From Nitrospirota bacterium (lineage in GTDB: Bacteria > Nitrospirota > Thermodesulfovibrionia > Thermodesulfovibrionales > JdFR-85), in the NCBI GenBank assembly GCA_015484595.1, contig WFMM01000104.1:1-32428 (forward strand): a stretch of DNA of 32,428 nucleotides, given 5' to 3'. Position 1 is the first letter of the stretch; each line of letters begins with the position of its first letter. The notes beneath the pieces are model-generated. The model did no database searches. It was not told the DNA's origin and worked only from the letters and a program-made list of their open reading frames with translations. Position numbers and translations under genes: made by a program. Positions 16,386-24,277 of this stretch are shown here, piece after piece.

Positions 16386-16569
16386 CAAAGGGGCTTTGCC
16401 CCTTTGGAACCCCAATAAGGATAAATAATTGATCATATTTGGAGAGTTTGAGGGGGCTCTGCCCCCTCAAAGGGGCTCTGCCCCTTTGGAACCCCGATAA
16501 TGATTAATAATTTAACCATAGTAGGGAGTTTGAGGGGGCTACGCCCCCTCAAAGGGGCTCTGCCCCTTT
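16386..16569. repeat. 82-bp tandem repeat array of GC-rich hairpins
   Basis: Two full 82-bp units (starting 16386 and 16468) and a partial third (16550) lie in the iorA to Lrp-like gap. Each unit holds two near-perfect stem-loops: AAAGGGGC/GCCCCTTT with a 3-nt loop (16387-16405, 16469-16487, 16551-16569) and TTTGAGGGGGC/GCCCCCTCAAA with a 3-nt loop (16447-16471, 16529-16553). Adjacent hairpins share the CAAA. The AT-rich spacers between hairpins have diverged while the stems are conserved. There is no coding potential. Confidence 0.85.
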
Positions 16570-16601
16570 GGAACCCCAAATTAATGAATAAATATTTAAC
16601 C

Positions 16602-16624
16602 TTGAGCCTGTCGAACAGGCTCAA
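16602..16624. repeat. REP-like palindrome TTGAGCCTGT-CGA-ACAGGCTCAA
   Basis: A palindrome with 10-bp arms and a CGA centre lies just after the tandem array and about 12 nt before the Shine-Dalgarno of the Lrp-like gene. Its arms share GAGCCTGT/ACAGGCTC with the left end of the MITE-like elements at 20528 and 28064. Confidence 0.75.
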
Positions 16625-16646
16625 ATTAAGAAGGGAGGGATTACTA

Positions 16647-16877
16647 ATGGCAAGGGTTTATATGCTTGTAAATGTAACACCAGGTAAAGACAGAGACATA
16701 AGGGATACCTTCAGGGGTATCAACGGCGTGGTTTATGCAGACATTATAACAGGACAGTTTGACCTTGCAGCCGTGCTGGAAGCTGAAAGCACAGAGGAGA
16801 TATTCAACAGGATACTTAAAAAGATCAGAAAGATAAAGGGAATCACCCGAACAGAGACCTTCGTTGCAATCGAATAA
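16647..16877 (+). CDS. Stand-alone Lrp/AsnC ligand-binding (RAM) domain protein
   Basis: A 76-residue protein consisting only of the effector-binding alpha/beta domain of Lrp/AsnC regulators: ARVYMLVNVTPGKDRDIRDT, VVYADIITGQFDLAAVLEAE, IFNRILKKIRKIKGITRTET. There is no helix-turn-helix, so it cannot bind DNA by itself; such proteins form oligomers that bind amino acids. The start is ATG at 16647 after AAGGGAGGG; the long in-frame extension upstream is repeat DNA. The Toprim gene follows after 36 nt, so the two are probably co-transcribed. Confidence 0.88.
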   Translation: MARVYMLVNVTPGKDRDIRDTFRGINGVVYADIITGQFDLAAVLEAESTEEIFNRILKKIRKIKGITRTETFVAIE

Positions 16878-16913
16878 GGATAATAAAACTTAACGGAAAT
16901 AACATTCTTGAAT

Positions 16914-17285
16914 ATGACACTTAAAGATGAGGATCTGGAGATTATCTTCAGGCTGATAGCAGACCTCAGAGAACTTAACAGAACCGTGCCTGTTTTGGTG
17001 GAGGGAAAGCGAGACAGGGAGGCCCTGAGAAGGTTTGGTCTTGAAGGCACAATAGAGCTTGTACATCAGGGGAAAAACCTTTATGAATTGGCCGAGGAGC
17101 TTATCAGTAAGTACGACAGGATCATTATGCTTTTAGACTGGGATAAACGGGGCGAAGCACTTTATGCCAGGCTATGTGAATACCTGAAGGGACACTACGA
17201 AGAATTCAGCTTTATTCGGCAAACCCTGAAACAGGTCTCAAGGGATGAGTTTTTTGAGGTTGAGGAACTGGTGTCTCTTTTATGA
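16914..17285 (+). CDS. Small Toprim-domain protein, UPF0292-like
   Basis: A 123-residue protein with the Toprim core: VPVLVEGKRDREALRRFGLE supplies the catalytic Glu, and YDRIIMLLDWDKRGEALYAR supplies the DxD pair. The layout, including the intermediate NLYELAEELI and the C-terminal EFFEVEELVSLL, resembles the archaeal UPF0292 family; RNase M5 (RnmV) is the alternative but is longer. Toprim proteins cleave or bind nucleic acid with Mg2+; the actual role is unknown. The start is ATG at 16914 or TTG at 16908; neither has a clear ribosome-binding site. It converges with the ribosomal operon. Confidence 0.8.
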   Translation: MTLKDEDLEIIFRLIADLRELNRTVPVLVEGKRDREALRRFGLEGTIELVHQGKNLYELAEELISKYDRIIMLLDWDKRGEALYARLCEYLKGHYEEFSFIRQTLKQVSRDEFFEVEELVSLL

Positions 17286-17338
17286 GACTACTTCCTTGGT
17301 TTCTTCTGTGGGGAGCACGTCCCCTGTGCCTTTGATGC

Positions 17339-17425
17339 TCAGGTGGGTATCCCGAGCCTCGGCAATATAACGGTCTGAAGCAGTATCCAGAGCACCACAA
17401 TGCCTATGGCTATAAGCCAGTCCAT
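17339..17425 (-). CDS. 28-residue predicted single-span membrane peptide after rplQ
   Basis: A small frame beginning directly at the base after the rplQ stop (TAAATG), with AGAGGA as a Shine-Dalgarno inside the end of rplQ. It reads MDWLIAIGIVVLWILLQ and ends VILPRLGIPT: a membrane helix of about 18-20 residues, then a short basic/proline tail. The coupling, tidy amphipathic end and full use of the available gap argue that it is real. From memory, similar mini-proteins with a PKLG(V/I)PT-like ending exist in related bacteria, but I cannot verify this here. Function unknown. Confidence 0.65.
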   Translation of the reverse strand: MDWLIAIGIVVLWILLQTVILPRLGIPT

Positions 17426-17824
17426 TTATTCCTCTTTCTTTGCCTCTTCCTTTTCTTTTCTTTTTTCCTCGTAATCCACAAACTCTATCACAGCAAGTGG
17501 GGCCTGGTCCTTAATCCTGTTGCGGGTTTTAACTATCCTTAAGTAACCACCGTTTCTGTCTGCAAAACGGGGTGCAATCTCATTGAAAAGCCTTGCCACA
17601 GCCTTTCTGTCTGGCAGATAAGACAATGCAAGCCTCTTTGCATGAAGGTCACCCCTTTTACCAAGGGTAACCATCTTTTCTGCCATGCTCCTTAGCACCT
17701 TTGCCTTTGCAACGGTTGTCTCTATCCTTTCATGAATAAACAGGCTTGACATAAGGTTTCTGAACAAAGCCTTACGCTGGTTGGTGGTTCTGTCAAAGTG
17801 TTTTTTTCTCATTCTATGACGCAT
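17426..17824 (-). CDS. rplQ: 50S ribosomal protein L17
   Basis: A 132-residue large-subunit protein at the peptide-exit side. The N-terminus [20 protein letters not shown] and the segment [20 protein letters not shown] are characteristic. The start is ATG at 17824, overlapping the rpoA end by 11 nt; an 18-codon longer frame reads backwards through rpoA sequence and is rejected. The C-terminus is a charged tail rich in Lys and Glu. It ends the alpha operon proper. Confidence 0.97.
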   Translation of the reverse strand: MRHRMRKKHFDRTTNQRKALFRNLMSSLFIHERIETTVAKAKVLRSMAEKMVTLGKRGDLHAKRLALSYLPDRKAVARLFNEIAPRFADRNGGYLRIVKTRNRIKDQAPLAVIEFVDYEEKRKEKEEAKKEE

Positions 17825-18851
17825 CGTTAGCCACACCTCCGAGTTTTTCCTTGTACTTCTCGATAACCTCCGGGTCAATCTTCATACCCAGACTGAGTCC
17901 CATTCCCTTCAGTATCTCTTTAATCTCGTTTAGAGACTTCCTGCCAAAATTTTTGGTCTTCAATATCTCGTGCTCGGTCTTCTGAACCAGGTCAGCAATG
18001 GTCTTTATGTTTGCATTCTTCAGGCAGTTATAGGACCTTACAGAGAGTTCAAGCTCTTCAACCGATTTTAGCAGGTTTTCGTTAAAATCATCATCCCCCA
18101 CTGTAACAGGTGCTTCAACCTCTTCTTCCTCTTTAATCTCCATGTCCTCTGTTTCCTCTATCAGAAAAAAATCAAAGTGGTCTATGAGGATGTTTGCAGC
18201 CCTTGAGACAGCTGCCTTTGGAGTAACGCTACCATCTGTCCAGAGCTCAAGAACCAGCCTGTCGTAATCAGTGGCCCTTCCAACGCGTGCCTTTTCAACC
18301 CAGAAATTCACCTTCTTAATGGGGCTGAATACCGCATCAATTGCTATCATATCAACGGGCTGGTCCTTTTCTTTAAGCATTTCCGATGGGACATAGCCTC
18401 TGCCTCGTGATACATAAAGCTCGGCGTGAAACTCTGCACCCCTGTCAACAGTTGCAATGTAGTGTTCCTTGTTAAGCACCTCAAGCCCTGAAGGACACTG
18501 AACATCTGCACCTGTTACCTCCTTTACCCCTGTGACATCTATCCGTGCAACCTTTGTATCGTTACCATGATGTTTAAACCTCAGTTTCTTAAGGTTTAAA
18601 ATAAGGTCAACCATGTCTTCCTTTACGCCCTCTATGGTTGAGAACTCATGAAGCACCCCTGGTATCTTCACATGAGTGATTGCTGCACCCTCTATTGATG
18701 ACAGAAGTACCCTCCTCAGGGAGTTTCCAACTGTGGTACCAAACCCCCTTTCAAAAGGCTCTGCAACAAGCTTTCCGTATGTATCTGTAAGTGTGTCTTC
18801 TTCAAAGGCCACTTTTTTGGGAAACTGAAAGCCTTTTACCTTAAAACTCAT
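17814..18851 (-). CDS. rpoA: RNA polymerase alpha subunit
   Basis: 345 residues. The N-terminal dimerisation domain (about 1-230) contains [20 protein letters not shown] and [17 protein letters not shown]. The linker is unusually acidic ([13 protein letters not shown]). The C-terminal domain (about 260-330) has the DNA/UP-element and activator-binding helices: [20 protein letters not shown] and [20 protein letters not shown]. It is located between rpsD and rplQ as in most bacteria. Confidence 0.98.
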   Translation of the reverse strand: MSFKVKGFQFPKKVAFEEDTLTDTYGKLVAEPFERGFGTTVGNSLRRVLLSSIEGAAITHVKIPGVLHEFSTIEGVKEDMVDLILNLKKLRFKHHGNDTKVARIDVTGVKEVTGADVQCPSGLEVLNKEHYIATVDRGAEFHAELYVSRGRGYVPSEMLKEKDQPVDMIAIDAVFSPIKKVNFWVEKARVGRATDYDRLVLELWTDGSVTPKAAVSRAANILIDHFDFFLIEETEDMEIKEEEEVEAPVTVGDDDFNENLLKSVEELELSVRSYNCLKNANIKTIADLVQKTEHEILKTKNFGRKSLNEIKEILKGMGLSLGMKIDPEVIEKYKEKLGGVANDAS

Positions 18852-18902
18852 AGAGCCTCCTTTTATTGTTTAGAGACCTTACTGTAGTCTCCTGATTGTC
18901 AA

Positions 18903-19529
18903 TTACTTTGAATAGAGCTCAACTATCAGATGCTCTTTCACATCAAGAGGTATCTGCTCTCTCGTAGGCAGACTCAGGACCTTTGCCCTGAAGTTTTCAG
19001 CATCCAGTTCAAGCCACTCTGGCACTCCCCTGTGCTCTACCTTTGAAAGATTCTCTTCAATGAAGGGGATCTTTCTGCTTTCCTCCTTAAGCTCTATTAC
19101 ATCACCCTCCCTCACCCTGAAAGAAGGAATGTTGACCTTTCTGCCATTGACCTTTATGTGTCCGTGATTGACAAGCTGTCTTGCCTGCCTGATATTCACT
19201 GCAAAGCCTGCCCTGAAGACCACGCTGTCAAGCCGCCTCTCTAAAAACTGCAAAAGCAACTCACCAGTAACGCCCTTTTTCTTCTGCGCCTCTTTAAAGT
19301 ATCTTCTGAACTGTTTCTCCAGAACACCGTATATCCTCTTGACCTTCTGTTTCTCCCTTAACTGAAGTCCGTAGTCACTAATCTTAACCCTTGATGTGCC
19401 ATGCTGTCCAGGTGGATACTTTCTCCTTTCAAAGGCACACTTATCAGTATAACAGCGGTCACCCTTCAGGAAAAGCTTCTGACCTTCTCTTCTGCATAGC
19501 CTGCAGAGTGCCTCTCTGTATCTTGCCAT
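18903..19529 (-). CDS. rpsD: 30S ribosomal protein S4, zinc-binding form
   Basis: A 208-residue primary 16S rRNA-binding protein. It is the C+ (zinc) form: C9, C12, C26 and C31 lie in the first 31 residues. The S4 RNA-binding domain is seen in [16 protein letters not shown] and [20 protein letters not shown]. In other bacteria S4 represses its own operon. The ATG follows the rpsK stop directly (TAAATG). Confidence 0.97.
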   Translation of the reverse strand: MARYREALCRLCRREGQKLFLKGDRCYTDKCAFERRKYPPGQHGTSRVKISDYGLQLREKQKVKRIYGVLEKQFRRYFKEAQKKKGVTGELLLQFLERRLDSVVFRAGFAVNIRQARQLVNHGHIKVNGRKVNIPSFRVREGDVIELKEESRKIPFIEENLSKVEHRGVPEWLELDAENFRAKVLSLPTREQIPLDVKEHLIVELYSK

Positions 19530-19916
19530 TTACACCCTCCTCCTCTTTGGAGGTCTACACCCGTTATGAGGAACCGGTGTGACATCCTTTATTATGTTTA
19601 CATCAAGACCTGCTGCCTGAATAGCCCTGATTGCCGATTCCCTTCCAGCACCAGGCCCCTTTATATAAACATCTATCTGCTTCATCCCCATGTCCATTGC
19701 CCTCTTGGCTGCTGTCTCTGCTGCAAGCTGTGCTGCATAGGGTGTACCCTTTCTGGAGCCCTTAAACCCAAGGCTACCAGCACTTACCCAGGTAACCACA
19801 TTACCGTTTTTGTCAGTAATAGTAACTATTGTATTGTTAAAGGTTGTCTGAACATGGGCAATACCGTAGGGGACATTCTTCTTTTCCTTTTTAGGTCCTC
19901 TTCTGCGTCTTGCCAT
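19530..19916 (-). CDS. rpsK: 30S ribosomal protein S11
   Basis: 128 residues of the platform protein S11: [40 protein letters not shown] and the C-terminal [17 protein letters not shown] are all highly conserved. The gene sits 3 nt after rpsM and directly before rpsD. Confidence 0.98.
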   Translation of the reverse strand: MARRRRGPKKEKKNVPYGIAHVQTTFNNTIVTITDKNGNVVTWVSAGSLGFKGSRKGTPYAAQLAAETAAKRAMDMGMKQIDVYIKGPGAGRESAIRAIQAAGLDVNIIKDVTPVPHNGCRPPKRRRV

Positions 19917-19919
19917 ATC

Positions 19920-20297
19920 TTATTTACCTCCCTTCTTCTTGCCTGCTACGGTCTTTCTTGGTCCTTTACGAGTTCGGGCATTGGTGCTTGTCCGCTGACC
20001 TCTCACTGGAAGCCCCATCCTGTGCCTGAGGCCACGATAACAGCCAATATCCATAAGCCTCTTTATATTCATGGAGATCTCTTTTCTTAAATCACCCTCG
20101 ACCTTGTAATCCCTGTCAATAACGGTCCTTATCTTTACGATCTCGTCATCTCTGAGGTCCTTGACCCTTGTATTAGGGTCAATACCTGTTTCCTCGAGTA
20201 TCTTCTTTGAAGTAGCCCTTCCAATACCAAATATCCTTGTCAGACCTATCTCTACCCTTTCGTTTTTTGGTAAGTCAACTCCAGCTATCCTGGCCAT
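19920..20297 (-). CDS. rpsM: 30S ribosomal protein S13
   Basis: A 125-residue head protein contacting L5 and the P-site t[23 protein letters not shown] starts it, the helix-two-turn-helix [18 protein letters not shown] is clear, and the basic tail SRG-like motif reads [20 protein letters not shown]. The Shine-Dalgarno AAGGAGG overlaps the rpmJ stop. Confidence 0.98.
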   Translation of the reverse strand: MARIAGVDLPKNERVEIGLTRIFGIGRATSKKILEETGIDPNTRVKDLRDDEIVKIRTVIDRDYKVEGDLRKEISMNIKRLMDIGCYRGLRHRMGLPVRGQRTSTNARTRKGPRKTVAGKKKGGK

Positions 20298-20308
20298 ACA
20301 CTGCCTCC

Positions 20309-20422
20309 TTAACCCTGCCTCTGTTTATGTTTTGGGTTCTCACAGATTACCCTTACCACACCTTTACGCTTTATTACTTTGCATTTTGCACAGATTGGCT
20401 TTACCGATGCCCTGACCTTCAT
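20309..20422 (-). CDS. rpmJ: 50S ribosomal protein L36, zinc-binding form
   Basis: A 37-codon gene: [20 protein letters not shown], then [18 protein letters not shown]11, C14, C27 and H32 form the zinc-ribbon site of the standard C+ L36. The Shine-Dalgarno GGAGG is 5 nt before the ATG. Its upstream gap to infA is 254 nt, unusually long for this operon, and is filled by repeats. Confidence 0.97.
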   Translation of the reverse strand: MKVRASVKPICAKCKVIKRKGVVRVICENPKHKQRQG

Positions 20423-20452
20423 TTAAACCTCCATCTTTATTAAATTCTAAAT

Positions 20453-20484
20453 ATAGCGTGTAGGGGGTAGCGTGTAGGGTATAG
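20453..20484. repeat. GTGTAGGG-type repeat between infA and rpmJ
   Basis: The words AGCGTGTAGGGGGTAGCG and GTGTAGGGTATAG lie between the MITE-like element and rpmJ. Only the GTGTAGGG half of the composite repeat is present, on the opposite strand to the copies after livG and livH. Confidence 0.6.
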
Positions 20485-20527
20485 TATATACTTCATTACG
20501 CTTATTCACCACCTCCTACATCTTTTA

Positions 20528-20633
20528 GAGCCTGTTCAACAGGCTCTAACTTACTGATTTTTAATTAATATAATTCCTTATTCCAAAAATCTTTTACCCC
20601 CAGTGTATATCCTCAGTTTTCTTGAACAGCCTC
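20528..20633. mobile_element. MITE-like non-coding element, short copy (infA-rpmJ gap)
   Basis: A 106-bp element with ends GAGCCTGTTCAA and TTGAACAGCCTC (11 of 12 complementary). It is flanked by the direct repeat CTTTTA (20522-20527 and 20634-20639), consistent with a target-site duplication. The left end extends into the palindrome TTAGAGCCTGTT-C-AACAGGCTCTAA. It is nearly identical to the copy at 28064-28220 but lacks an internal segment of about 54 bp and carries a 3-bp insertion. No coding frame. Confidence 0.8.
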
Positions 20634-20676
20634 CTTTTAACGATTAACGCTGGATATTCACAATGTTAAGTCTGAC

Positions 20677-20895
20677 TTACTTGTATCTGTATGTGATTCT
20701 GCCCTTTGTCAGGTCGTAGGGTGACATCTCAACAAGCACCTTATCACCTGGCAGTATCTTGATAAAGTGCATCCTCATCTTACCAGAGACATAGGCGATT
20801 ATCTCCTGCCCGCTCTCCAGTCTAACCCTGAACATGGCATTTGGCAGGGCCTCTATTATCTCACCCTGAACCTCTATGTTATCTGCCTTTGGCAT
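20677..20895 (-). CDS. infA: Translation initiation factor IF-1
   Basis: 72 residues, exactly the family norm when started at ATG 20895: [40 protein letters not shown], then [18 protein letters not shown]. This is an S1-like OB fold that binds the 30S A-site. An in-frame GTG three codons upstream exists but has no homologous residues. No clear Shine-Dalgarno is visible. Confidence 0.97.
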   Translation of the reverse strand: MPKADNIEVQGEIIEALPNAMFRVRLESGQEIIAYVSGKMRMHFIKILPGDKVLVEMSPYDLTKGRITYRYK

Positions 20896-20918
20896 TTTAA
20901 CCACTAATTATAATTTAT

Positions 20919-21671
20919 TTAATCCCATTTCGTCAATATCTCGGCACCACTTTTTTTAACAAGCACGGTATGCTCAAAATGAGCTGAAAGACTTCCGTCA
21001 ACGGTCTTTGCTGTCCATCCATCCTCAAGCACCTTTACCTCGTGCCTTCCAGCGTTAACCATTGGCTCTATCGCAAGGGTCATCCCCTCTTTGAGCTTGG
21101 GCCCCTTTCCTGGTGGTCCGAAGTTTGGAATCTGGGGGTCCTCATGCAATGACCTTCCAACACCGTGCCCTACAAAGCTCCTTACAACGGAATATCCCTT
21201 TGATTCAACAAAGCTCTGTATTGCGTGGGATATATCCGAGACCCTTCTGCCAACCCTTGCCTGCTGAATTCCTATGTACAGGGCCTTTTCAGTAACATCA
21301 AGGAGCCTCTTAACCTCTGGTTTAATGTCACCAACAGGTATTGTTATTGCAGCATCACCGATGTACCCCCTGTACACAACCCCAAGGTCAATGCTTATAA
21401 TGTCACCTTCCTTAAGCACAATAGTGCTTGAAGGAATACCGTGAACTACCGTATCATTTACTGATGCACAAATGCTGGAGGGATAACCCCTGTAACCCTT
21501 AAACGCAGGTCTGCCACCTCGGCTCCTGATTATATCCTCTGCAATCTGCTCTAATTCCTTTGTGCTTACCCCCGGGGCTACATAACCCTTTATAGCCAAA
21601 AGTGCCTCAGCAACAATAGCTGAGGCCTTTCTCATAAGCTCTATCTCTCTTTTCGTCTTTATAATGATCAC
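20919..21671 (-). CDS. map: Methionine aminopeptidase, type I
   Basis: A 250-residue dimetal enzyme removing the initiator methionine. All ligands are seen: D95 (SIDLGVVY), D106 (YIGDAA), H169 ([13 protein letters not shown]), E202 (IEPMVN) and E233 (FEHTV); H77 in VVHGIP is the conserved active-site His. The start is GTG at 21671. It directly follows secY; the adk gene that commonly lies between them is absent here. Confidence 0.97.
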   Translation of the reverse strand: MIIIKTKREIELMRKASAIVAEALLAIKGYVAPGVSTKELEQIAEDIIRSRGGRPAFKGYRGYPSSICASVNDTVVHGIPSSTIVLKEGDIISIDLGVVYRGYIGDAAITIPVGDIKPEVKRLLDVTEKALYIGIQQARVGRRVSDISHAIQSFVESKGYSVVRSFVGHGVGRSLHEDPQIPNFGPPGKGPKLKEGMTLAIEPMVNAGRHEVKVLEDGWTAKTVDGSLSAHFEHTVLVKKSGAEILTKWD

Positions 21672-21699
21672 AAAACAAAAACCAGAAACCTAAACCCCA

Positions 21700-23007
21700 C
21701 TACCTTCTTCTACCCCTGACACGGCTCTTCTTTAACAGCCCTTCATAGGAGCGTGTAAGAAGGTGTGACTCTATCTGAGAGACCGTATCAAGTGCCACAC
21801 CAACCACGATGAGCAGTGAGGTTCCACCAAAGTAGAAGGGGACATTGAATTCCTTTATCAGAAAAGTAGGCAGCACACAGACTATGGAAAGATAAATGGC
21901 CCCCACAAAAGTAAGCCTTGAAAGCACCCTGTAGAGGTAGTCTGCTGTCTTCTGCCCAGGCCTTATCCCTGGTATGAATCCGCCGTACTTCTTTAAATTA
22001 TCAGCCACATCTACGGGGTTAAAGATAATTGCAGTGTAAAAGTAACTGAAGAATATGATCATTGCCACATAAAGTATCGTGTATAAAGCAGTGCCAGGAG
22101 TCAACTGTCTTGCAATCCCCTGCACCCATGGAATAGAGATAAAGCCCGCTATGGTTGCGGGAAACATGATAATGGATGATGCAAAAATAGGGGGGATAAC
22201 TCCGGATGTGTTTATTTTAAGAGGCAGATGGGTTGACTGGCCACCGTAAACCTTCCTGCCAACCACCCTCTTAGCATATTGAACGGGAATCCTTCTTTCA
22301 CCTCTCTCGATGTATATAATTGCACCAACCACAACTACCATCATTGCTATGAGGAATATCAAAAACAGCACCGACAGCTCTCCGGCCTTTATAAGCCTCA
22401 CTGTACTAACGATGGCGTTTGGAAGCCTTGCTACAATACCAGCAAAAATAATAAGCGAGATACCATTGCCAATACCCCTTTCTGTTATCTGCTCACCAAG
22501 CCACATAATGAATGCCGTTCCTGCTGTGAGGGTTATCATTGTCATAAGCCTGAAAGACCATCCTGGATGCTGTATAAAGGCACCCCGTGCCATACTTTCA
22601 AGCCCCACGGCAATACCAAAGGACTGTATCGCACTTATAAGGACGGTTCCATATCTGGTATACTTAACTATCTTCTTTCTTCCCTCTTCGCCTTCCTTGG
22701 CAAGCTTTCCAATTGAAGGTATAACAACGGTAAGCAGCTCAAGTATAATCGCAGCACTGATATAAGGCATGATGCCAAGGGCAAATATGGTTACCCTTGA
22801 CAGGGCACCACCTGAGAAGATATCAAAAAACCCCATCAGGGCGCCACCACGCTCTGCAAGGAACTTGCTTAGCTCTTCTCCATTGATTCCAGGGGTGGGG
22901 ATATGACAGCCAATTCTGTAAACAGCAAGCAGTGAGAGGGTAAAAAAGATCCTCTTTTTTAGTTCCTCAATCTTGAAGATATTTTGAAAAGAAGATAAGG
23001 CCCCCAA
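21700..23007 (-). CDS. secY: Protein translocase channel subunit SecY
   Basis: A 435-residue inner-membrane channel with about ten spans. ALSSFQNIFKIEELKKRIFF leads into TM1, followed by the plug region GGALMGFFDIFSGGALSRVT. GIMPYISAAIILELLTVVIP and QITERGIGNGISLIIFAGIV are diagnostic, as is PVQYAKRVVGRKVYGGQSTH in the cytoplasmic loop. The start is TTG at 23007, immediately after the rplO stop. Confidence 0.98.
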   Translation of the reverse strand: MGALSSFQNIFKIEELKKRIFFTLSLLAVYRIGCHIPTPGINGEELSKFLAERGGALMGFFDIFSGGALSRVTIFALGIMPYISAAIILELLTVVIPSIGKLAKEGEEGRKKIVKYTRYGTVLISAIQSFGIAVGLESMARGAFIQHPGWSFRLMTMITLTAGTAFIMWLGEQITERGIGNGISLIIFAGIVARLPNAIVSTVRLIKAGELSVLFLIFLIAMMVVVVGAIIYIERGERRIPVQYAKRVVGRKVYGGQSTHLPLKINTSGVIPPIFASSIIMFPATIAGFISIPWVQGIARQLTPGTALYTILYVAMIIFFSYFYTAIIFNPVDVADNLKKYGGFIPGIRPGQKTADYLYRVLSRLTFVGAIYLSIVCVLPTFLIKEFNVPFYFGGTSLLIVVGVALDTVSQIESHLLTRSYEGLLKKSRVRGRRR

Positions 23008-23448
23008 CTATATCACCTCTGCCTTGCCACCAGCAGCCTCAATCTTCTGGATGGCAGACTTACTGAAGGCATGAGCCTTTACTGTTATGGCTCTGTTTAA
23101 TTCACCATTTCCAAGAACCTTTAAACCATCTTTAAGATCTGATACTATACCCTCCTTTAACAACAACTCAGGGGTAATCTCCTGAGCGTCAATCTTCTGG
23201 AGCCGTTCTATGTTAATGATTGCATATTCCTTCTTAAAGGGATGATTGGAAAAACCTCTCTTTGGAAGCCTTCTGTGTAAAGGCATCTGACCACCCTCAA
23301 ACCCTGCAGGTATGGTTGCACCTGAACGGGATTTCTGCCCCTTGTGCCCCCTGCAGGAGGTCTTTCCGTGCCCTGAACCAGGGCCCCTGCCCACTCTCTT
23401 TGGTTTCTTCCTGCTTCCAGCTGCTGGTGATAATTCTTCTATTCTCAT
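23008..23448 (-). CDS. rplO: 50S ribosomal protein L15
   Basis: 146 residues. The glycine/arginine-rich N-terminal extension that penetrates the subunit is visible ([40 protein letters not shown]), then [20 protein letters not shown] and the globular C-terminal domain ending [15 protein letters not shown]. Confidence 0.98.
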   Translation of the reverse strand: MRIEELSPAAGSRKKPKRVGRGPGSGHGKTSCRGHKGQKSRSGATIPAGFEGGQMPLHRRLPKRGFSNHPFKKEYAIINIERLQKIDAQEITPELLLKEGIVSDLKDGLKVLGNGELNRAITVKAHAFSKSAIQKIEAAGGKAEVI

Positions 23449-23464
23449 CTTACCTCCAGGTCTA

Positions 23465-23647
23465 TTAACCTTCTTTTACTTCCTGTACTTCAACAAGATG
23501 AGGCACCTTGTTGATCATACCTCTTATAGAAGGGACATCCTCTTTGATAACGGTCTGCCCTATCTTCCTGAGACCAAGGCTCCTGAGAACCCGTCTCTGT
23601 TTCTCCGGTCTTCCTATGTAACTCCTCTTAAGGGTAATCTTAAGCAT
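23465..23647 (-). CDS. rpmD: 50S ribosomal protein L30
   Basis: 60 residues: [56 protein letters not shown]. Bacterial short form. It starts inside the rpsE gene (8-nt overlap), so translation is coupled. Confidence 0.96.
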   Translation of the reverse strand: MLKITLKRSYIGRPEKQRRVLRSLGLRKIGQTVIKEDVPSIRGMINKVPHLVEVQEVKEG

Positions 23648-24161
23648 GCTTTGTCACTCCTTCTTCCTTTGCCTCTTCAGTTGGCTTTGACCTTAACTTT
23701 CTAACCTTTTCAGGGTCCTTTAGCTTTAAAAGACCATCAATGGTTGCCTTTGCCTCATTAAAGGGATTATGGCTCCTAATGGACTTTGCCACTATGTTTT
23801 CAAGGCCAGCCACTTCAAGCACAGGTCTCACTGCGCCTCCAGCAATCACTCCTGTACCCTTTCTTGCTGGCTTTAACAGCACCTCGCCAGCACCGTGCTT
23901 ACCCAGGATCTCATGAGGTATGGTGCCATCCATCAGGGGAAACTTTATAAGAGACTTCTTTGCCTGGCCTATTGCCTTTCTGATTGCATCAGCCACCTCG
24001 GCTGCCTTCCCCTTACCAATACCAACTATTCCTTCACCGTTTCCCACTGCTACAAGGGCAGTAAAGGAAAACCTCCTTCCACCCTTGACCACCTTTGACA
24101 CTCTATTGATAAAGATTACCTTCTCCTGTAACTCCAGTTCTGATGGGTCAATCCTCAGCAC
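23640..24161 (-). CDS. rpsE: 30S ribosomal protein S5
   Basis: A 173-residue protein acting in decoding fidelity. The N-terminal dsRNA-binding domain has [20 protein letters not shown] and [20 protein letters not shown]; the C-terminal domain has [21 protein letters not shown] 116-nt repeat-containing gap separates it from rplR, the second largest hole in the spc portion. Confidence 0.98.
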   Translation of the reverse strand: MLRIDPSELELQEKVIFINRVSKVVKGGRRFSFTALVAVGNGEGIVGIGKGKAAEVADAIRKAIGQAKKSLIKFPLMDGTIPHEILGKHGAGEVLLKPARKGTGVIAGGAVRPVLEVAGLENIVAKSIRSHNPFNEAKATIDGLLKLKDPEKVRKLRSKPTEEAKEEGVTKHA

Positions 24162-24179
24162 TATACCTCCTTAAATTTA

Positions 24180-24275
24180 TAGTTTTTAGTTACGAGTGAT
24201 GAGTGTTGAGTCTTAAAAATACAAAACAGTCTCATTTCCATAACTCAACACTAAACACTCAGAACTCAACACTCC
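24180..24275. repeat. TGAGTGTTGAGT palindromic repeat between rplR and rpsE
   Basis: ACGAGTGATGAGTGTTGAGT (24192-24211) faces AACTCAACACTAAACACTCA (24242-24261), followed by GAACTCAACACT. Pairing gives a hairpin with an apical loop of about 30 nt. On the transcribed strand the repeat begins 2 nt after the rplR stop. No U-tract follows, so termination is unlikely. Confidence 0.7.
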
Positions 24276-24277
24276 CT

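Noticed and set aside
16386-16569. Possible CRISPR array
   Set aside because: The period is 82 bp with internal hairpins and degenerate spacers, only 2.5 units, and no cas genes; this is a tandem repeat, not CRISPR.
16433-16624. 63-codon minus-strand ORF and the long in-frame 5' extension of the Lrp-like ORF
   Set aside because: Both are translated hairpin repeats (low-complexity LRGLRPLKGALP-type peptides) with no ribosome-binding site.
17286-17338. Terminator for the ribosomal operon
   Set aside because: Only a 5-bp GGGGA/TCCCC hairpin and a GTCTC/GAGAC dyad without a U-tract are visible; insufficient to call.
17212-17400. 62-codon minus-strand ORF overlapping the Toprim gene
   Set aside because: It is antisense to a recognisable Toprim protein and overlaps the better supported 28-residue peptide in another frame.
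20423-20515. Short frame after AGGAGGTG upstream of rpmJ (minus strand)
   Set aside because: It would encode translated GTGTAGGG repeat (a PYTLPPTR-like peptide) and has no recognisable protein features.
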